A stretch of DNA of 64,000 nt from Magicicada septendecula. Its lineage: Eukaryota; Arthropoda; Insecta; Hemiptera; Cicadidae. Shown here in pieces: positions 56,601 to 62,600 of the stretch. Where the stretch lies: positions 90,110,399-90,174,398 of the forward strand of contig CM068367.1 of NCBI GenBank assembly GCA_034769895.1, written 5' to 3'. Each line of letters opens with the position of its first letter. Position 1 is the first letter of the stretch. The translations under genes and the position numbers were made by a program. The notes beneath the pieces are model-generated. The model ran no database searches and was not told where the DNA came from. It saw only the letters and a list, made by a program, of their open reading frames with translations.

Positions 56601-59600
56601 CCCCATGAACACTCTACTAAAATCATGGGTTCTTACCCCCCTAGTCTGGCGGCTGCGGCAGCACCCATCCGATCTTACTGGACATCTCTGTTCGAGATCC
56701 CAACACCATAAGCTCGGACAGATACCCGCCACAGTATCGCCTGACTTTATAACATTCAATTAAAATTTAATAAACTGCCTTCCATCACTCCATATCCCAC
56801 AACTGATTTGTTTCCTCTTAGCCATACAGGCTCATTCTTTGCAAAGTACTGGTTCTGTTTATACAAAGTACTGGTTTGGTTTAAAAATAATAATATAAAC
56901 TTACAGTCTACCTACAGTTCAATCATATATAAATTTTTTTTTTTTTTTCTCTATACTACCCCCCTTTTAATCCCTTAACCCCTGATACCCGTTACATATT
57001 ACTGTGTTCTGCGCTAGGCTTCTTGGTCATTGCCGGCCGCATCCTAGCCGTAAACCACATCTCCCTCGTGACCTGTAACTGGGTCACCCCCCATCCACAC
57101 TCACTATTTCCCCCCCTGGACTGTGGCGCCCAGCTGCTTTCACAAGGACTGATGCGGAAGGGGTGGACATTTTTTTCTTTTATTCCACCCCCCATCCTTG
57201 CTTCGGCGTTACAATAAAATTCAGTGTTACACCTACTATTCTTGATTGATACGCCCCTAATGGACTACCACCCCTATCTGGGTGAAAATAGACCTGTTCC
57301 AAAATTTAGTAGATTCCCCAAAAAATAACCCCCCTACTAAATCTAACAAACCACCGGGTTAACAAAATAAAACAAACCACAAGCCGGTTATATCAAGTAA
57401 AATTTATGATTTGCCATAATTAACTACTTTCACGGTCATGATCCGGTGAGGTCATGACCACACTTATGTGGGGAATCTACAGTTAACCGTAAAATATAAA
57501 TTGTCAATTATAAAAGTTTACATGAGCAGTAATATACACGTCTTATTCTCCCAACACTGTTTTAGCTTGAACGTTCTATCAGTTTTCAATTTTAAATAAA
57601 TATTTTAATCATTATGTTTTTTATCAATTAGCATTTAATTTATAATTCCAATTTGAATTCAAATGAAAATAAAGTTAAGTTCATTATTAAAAATCATCTT
57701 TTCTATTAATTTAATTACCAAATTATTTTAATTTTATTATCTCAAAACTCTAAATTATGGTAATTACCTCATTATTTCAATCTTATTTGTCCGAAACAAC
57801 TTTATTTATTTAAATAACATTTTACAAAGGGGTAAAAAATATTATCTCCATTCCATCACATCAGATGTTTCTTTTGTTTCATAATAGGATTTACTCATGG
57901 CCATGATTCAGCAGACTACAACAGTTATCAACTTCAACACATCTGGCTGTAAACATTAGTCAAAACATACAACACCCCTGTTTACACCAACAATAGTCTG
58001 CCAGACTGGTGTTATAAACACTCTCAGTTTCAACATTCATGGTTACGTCATATACTGACACATCTGCTTACTTCAGCTGTTAATTTCTCCGAGTCTTGTA
58101 GTTAACATATTTATCAATTTCTATTTATTACAATTCAAACCAAAATTAATTTTGCTTCATTAATAAAATTAACCTTTTTAAATTATTTGTTTAACTTGAC
58201 AATTATTTAATAACCTCCACTCAAAACAATTTAGCTGTAATTATATTATTTAAAATATTTTTAATATACACACATCATACAAAATAGACTTAAATATTAT
58301 TATGCCATTTGTTCTTATTACAAACATACGTTACCTATAAGCTATACTGTACATTGCAGCAAAATAATATTAACACAATACATTTATTTACAAATTTTCG
58401 TCATATCCAATTATTATTTGTCACACTTTAATACCTGATTCAGCCAAGTCATTACCATATACTAAAGTATTTAAAATGTCCATACACTGTTTTTTTTAAT
58501 TCAACCTCCATCGTCATGTATATACCTAACATATTTATAGCATAAATCATTTTTATTTACATCCAATTTATTATTATTATTATTACTATTATTATTATTA
58601 TTATTATAAACCATTACCTCTATATCATTCATTATCCCTTTTATTATGTCATAAAACTTGTCACTATCAATTATTTTTGTCCAGTCTCCGTAAGTATTTT
58701 TCTCAACATCAAGTCAGTTATTTTATCATTTATAACAGTTTTATTCAAATATTCCTCTCTCTCTGTTTCATAATGCAATTCACTTTCTTCATCTCTCTCA
58801 ATATCTAACACCTGCACCAACATTTCATAACCTCTATTAATCTCAAAAATTTTTATTTCTCTCTCTCTTTTATTACAGCACCTCTCATAACCATACTGAA
58901 CTCTCCCATTCCATGCAAAGGGCACCATTAAATATTTATTACCTCTACTGGCTTTACCAGTTAAATCACAAAAAATACAGGGACCATCTGAAGACACCTT
59001 GTCTTCCATACAAATACATGAGGAAACTCTGTCCTCATTAAACACCTGTGAAAACTCTGTTTCACCATAAACTTGGGGAACATCTGCCCTTTGCCCATTT
59101 AACCTCTCTACACACACACTTATAACCTCATCAACACTTTCTCTGCTCACAACCTTACACTCTAACACCACGTTTTTAATTTCACCACTGTTACTTACCG
59201 TATCATTCTTAGATACCCCATTTTCAGCTATATAATCATTATTCTTATTTAATGTTATTTCATCGTTATAATTACTTGTATTACTCCCACTTACCTCAGA
59301 ATTGTAATCACCATCATTATCTTCACTAGTCAACACTACCTCTCCCACTATTTTGTCACTATTATTTATTAATTCATTATTAGAATTATCGTTATCACTT
59401 ACCAGTTTTAATTCAACTTCTGAGTTCTCCTTTAATTGCTCTGTCTTTAGTTCCCGCAACCATTCATCCCACTTTTTGTCCATCTCGTCAAAACGTTTAT
59501 TAACAAGGTCAAATATGTCATTTAATGTATACTCCTTTTCTTCCACCCCTACACTATCGTCAGGCCTATTCACTGTCTTATTTTCTACCACTGTTACTTC

Positions 59601-62600
59601 AACTATCTTACCTTTATTATTTGTCATCTCACTATGTTTCTTAATTTCTGCGAATATTCCCTCTTCTTGCCCTTCCATTCGTATTAAACTATCATCTAAC
59701 TTACCCCACTCCTCGTCTGTCATCTCACCTACAACCCCTCGAAATTCGGTCTCCCATTCATCCCACGTGAAACCAATATCCTTATCTTGTACTTCGCCCA
59801 TGTTCAAAAATTATTTATATAACACCCCTTTATATAACGCCCACTTAAATCAAAATACCCCACACATAAAACAGTTAGCAATACGTAAAAGTAAACACAC
59901 AATAGCTCTACCCAAACATAACCTAATTTTCACAACGTAATTATATACGATTAATTTTACAAATACGTCATTACCAAATCCTACTTTCTGTGCTTTAAAA
60001 CAGGTCTAGTTCCTATAATATTTATACAAACATCCTGGCAGGGTCGTCGTTGTAAAGGTCCTCGCCTTTTACCCTTTTAACTGAATAATACACTCATCAT
60101 AAAATACTCACCGCTGCCAGAATTTTACTTACCGTCACAGTCCCCATAAAACTTACCTTATTAAATTACCCAGGTCGCCACGATATTTTATGGTTCAATA
60201 TCGAAACCTTTTCACTCTTGCCCTTATAAAAATCCCGCTATCTAACTACCCTTAAATATCAGAAAAATCCCAAAGAACGTTAGGCGAGGTTTTCAGCACA
60301 GAATAGGAAATGGTTATGGCGTAATAACTTAATTTAACACATTTTTATATCCCTAAACAAACTTGATTTTATTTTATTAAGTAGCCTACAGCTGAAAAAC
60401 ATGAATTTGTTCAAACACCAATTTTATCAACTAATTATTTTATAGGAACCAGTACTTTTAATCATGATTTCTCCCATTGAATATATAGCTTTTACCCCCT
60501 TTATAGTATTCTCATTAATTCTTTTATAAATCTAAATTTGTATAGTTTTTTAACTGATATCAGATTGTTACGGAGTCACTTTGATATATATTTGTTACTT
60601 AACTGGCATGTGTTCCAGTTGTTACCCGATCACTAGTATTTCACTGTCACATTAGCCACATCACACAGAACTGTTCTAACTGCACAAATTAACGTATTCG
60701 TTAATTGTCTCGATCTCTTTCTTCATTTTACTCTTTTGCACACTTTTTATAAGATTCGGTAGGCTTAGGCTACTGTATTCGCTTTGGCCTACCGAAATTT
60801 CCGAGGCCACTGTATAAAGTTTTACTTATACATGCACTGCTCTCCACTGCTGTCTGATGATAACTCTGGTGATAGACTGCATACTATAATTCACAAAAAG
60901 CCTGCTGCTGGGGCAGGTACGCAATGCGTCTAGACTGTTGTTTAGACTAACAGTGTATGTTATACTGGGGCTCCTCACAGGTGAAAGTTAACAATTTATT
61001 AATTACTGAATTAAATACTGATTAAAACTGAATTGCTAAAATAAAATTAAACTGGGGTAGCACACAATTCTGTACCGTTACACAGCGAAAGCCCTATTCC
61101 TTCTTTCTATTATAATCTTGACTAAATGCTTTTCTACATCTGGAAACTTAGCTTTTTTACCACGAAAAGATTGCCAATCACGAGTAGTAACACTTAATTT
61201 TCCTTCTTGTTTTTTCCACTCCTGAACATTAGATTCCGCTCCATCAAATTTACGCAGTGTGCCACGATTACCATTTTCTTTTGCAAATTTTGTTATGGAT
61301 AATTTAAACTGAACCGTATAGGATGAACGAGATATTCTTCCATTCATTATGAATATACAATATGTCTCTTCACACACAATACCGGTATGAACTACTGTAG
61401 AAACAACAGACTAACGACGACAAACAAGTACAGTAACAGACCGTTACAACAGAGCACCGTTATAAGTCTACGGTGTGCACAAATAACTGGTGGAGAAGGT
61501 ATGAAAACTGCCAACCAAATTAGCGGTCAATTTCACTTTACTATTACTAGTTCGGCCCTGCCCGTTTTAAGCGACGTTGCCAACTCTGGCATCCGCGATC
61601 TGACTGCATACATGTAAATCGACACTTTAGCTTGTAAATTATATTATTCGTGTTTAATGCGCACCCTCATTTTTGGGAAGAAAATCTGGGAAAAAAGTGC
61701 ACATTATACACGAGAAAATCTGTATATATCAGTATGCTTCACTACACAACGCATATGCTCTTTCAGTACTAAAAGTTTTACTTGTGGATAATTATCATAG
61801 TGTAAGTTATTTTTATAACCTTTGTGTTGGTTAAATCAGATCAGTCACTATTGTTCATTATGTTTTACAAAACAATTATAAATATTGCTAATTACGTTAG
61901 TCCCATATACTGGAGGTTAATGCTTTTTCATGTATTCTTTTACTTAAGGTAATATATATTACATAAAATAATTACTTAAGATTCATTTATTTTCATCTTC
62001 AATTTTTGTTTAATTTTTAATTATTAAATGCATATATATATAATTTTACTTACTCTGTTAAAAAAAAAAAAAGTTAAATCTTTACTTCATCAATGCTATG
62101 CTTCTTCATCAATGTCACGGTGTATTTATGAACAATTTTTTACTTACTTATATAAACTGTGACCGCAGCGAGCGTATTAAAAACTGGAAGCCATCTGATA
62201 GGTTCGCCACAAACACCTGACGGGAAAATTGAGTGTTCACAGCGAGCCAATCAGAAACCACCTCCCCTCAGATTGGCCCGCTGTGTTTGTCAAAGGTGGG
62301 GGATAAAAAGAATGTGTTTAAGCCACAAAATTCATTCCGTCAGACGACGAGAAGGAAGAAAGAAACAGCAGGAAATGAAGAAAAAAGAAGAAACCTTGCA
62401 AATCGATTAGGAACAGCACATTCTCTATATTCCGCTGCCTAGTGAAGAGAACTGCAGTGAAGAACCAACAGCAGGGGCAGCCGCCAAACATCACTCTGCA
62501 GCTCGGGTGGAACTCTCACCACAGCAGCAGCAACTAACATCCTCACCCAATGGCCCTTTTAAGAGCCACATATGTAATACAATGGCTGTTGGTGCCATTT

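Larger units (their letters stand above)
53557..61082 (-). mobile_element. LTR retrotransposon without pol
   Basis: LTRs 53557-56509 (interrupted by a hAT element) and 60051-61082 start TGTAA and end TTACA, and the 4-bp repeat CAGC flanks the whole (53553-53556, 61083-61086). The internal part is about 3.5 kb (56510-60050). A run of nine C's next to the left LTR (about 56513-56521; G-run on the minus strand) suits a polypurine tract and sets the orientation as minus. The only sizable frame is 59807-58671, near the 5' LTR. No protease, RT, RNase H or integrase was found, so the element is non-autonomous. It was inserted in the pogo-like transposase gene. Confidence 0.88.
52254..61722 (-). mobile_element. 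Pogo/Tigger-like element, outermost layer of a nest
   Basis: Left end CCGTATTTTCGCGTGTATAA and right end, in inverse, CAGATTTTCTCGTGTATAA match over most positions and are flanked by TA (52252-52253, 61723-61724). Without the inserted LTR element it is about 1.94 kb. These termini resemble the 'CGTATTTT…TATAAtGCGCA' ends of pogo-like elements widespread in animals. Its transposase gene is split by the LTR element at 53557-61082. Confidence 0.85.

Noticed and set aside
59353-59940. 195-codon Ser/Leu-rich + strand frame
   Set aside because: Antisense of the Asp/Glu/Asn-rich ORF at 59807-58671; that composition yields long antisense frames.
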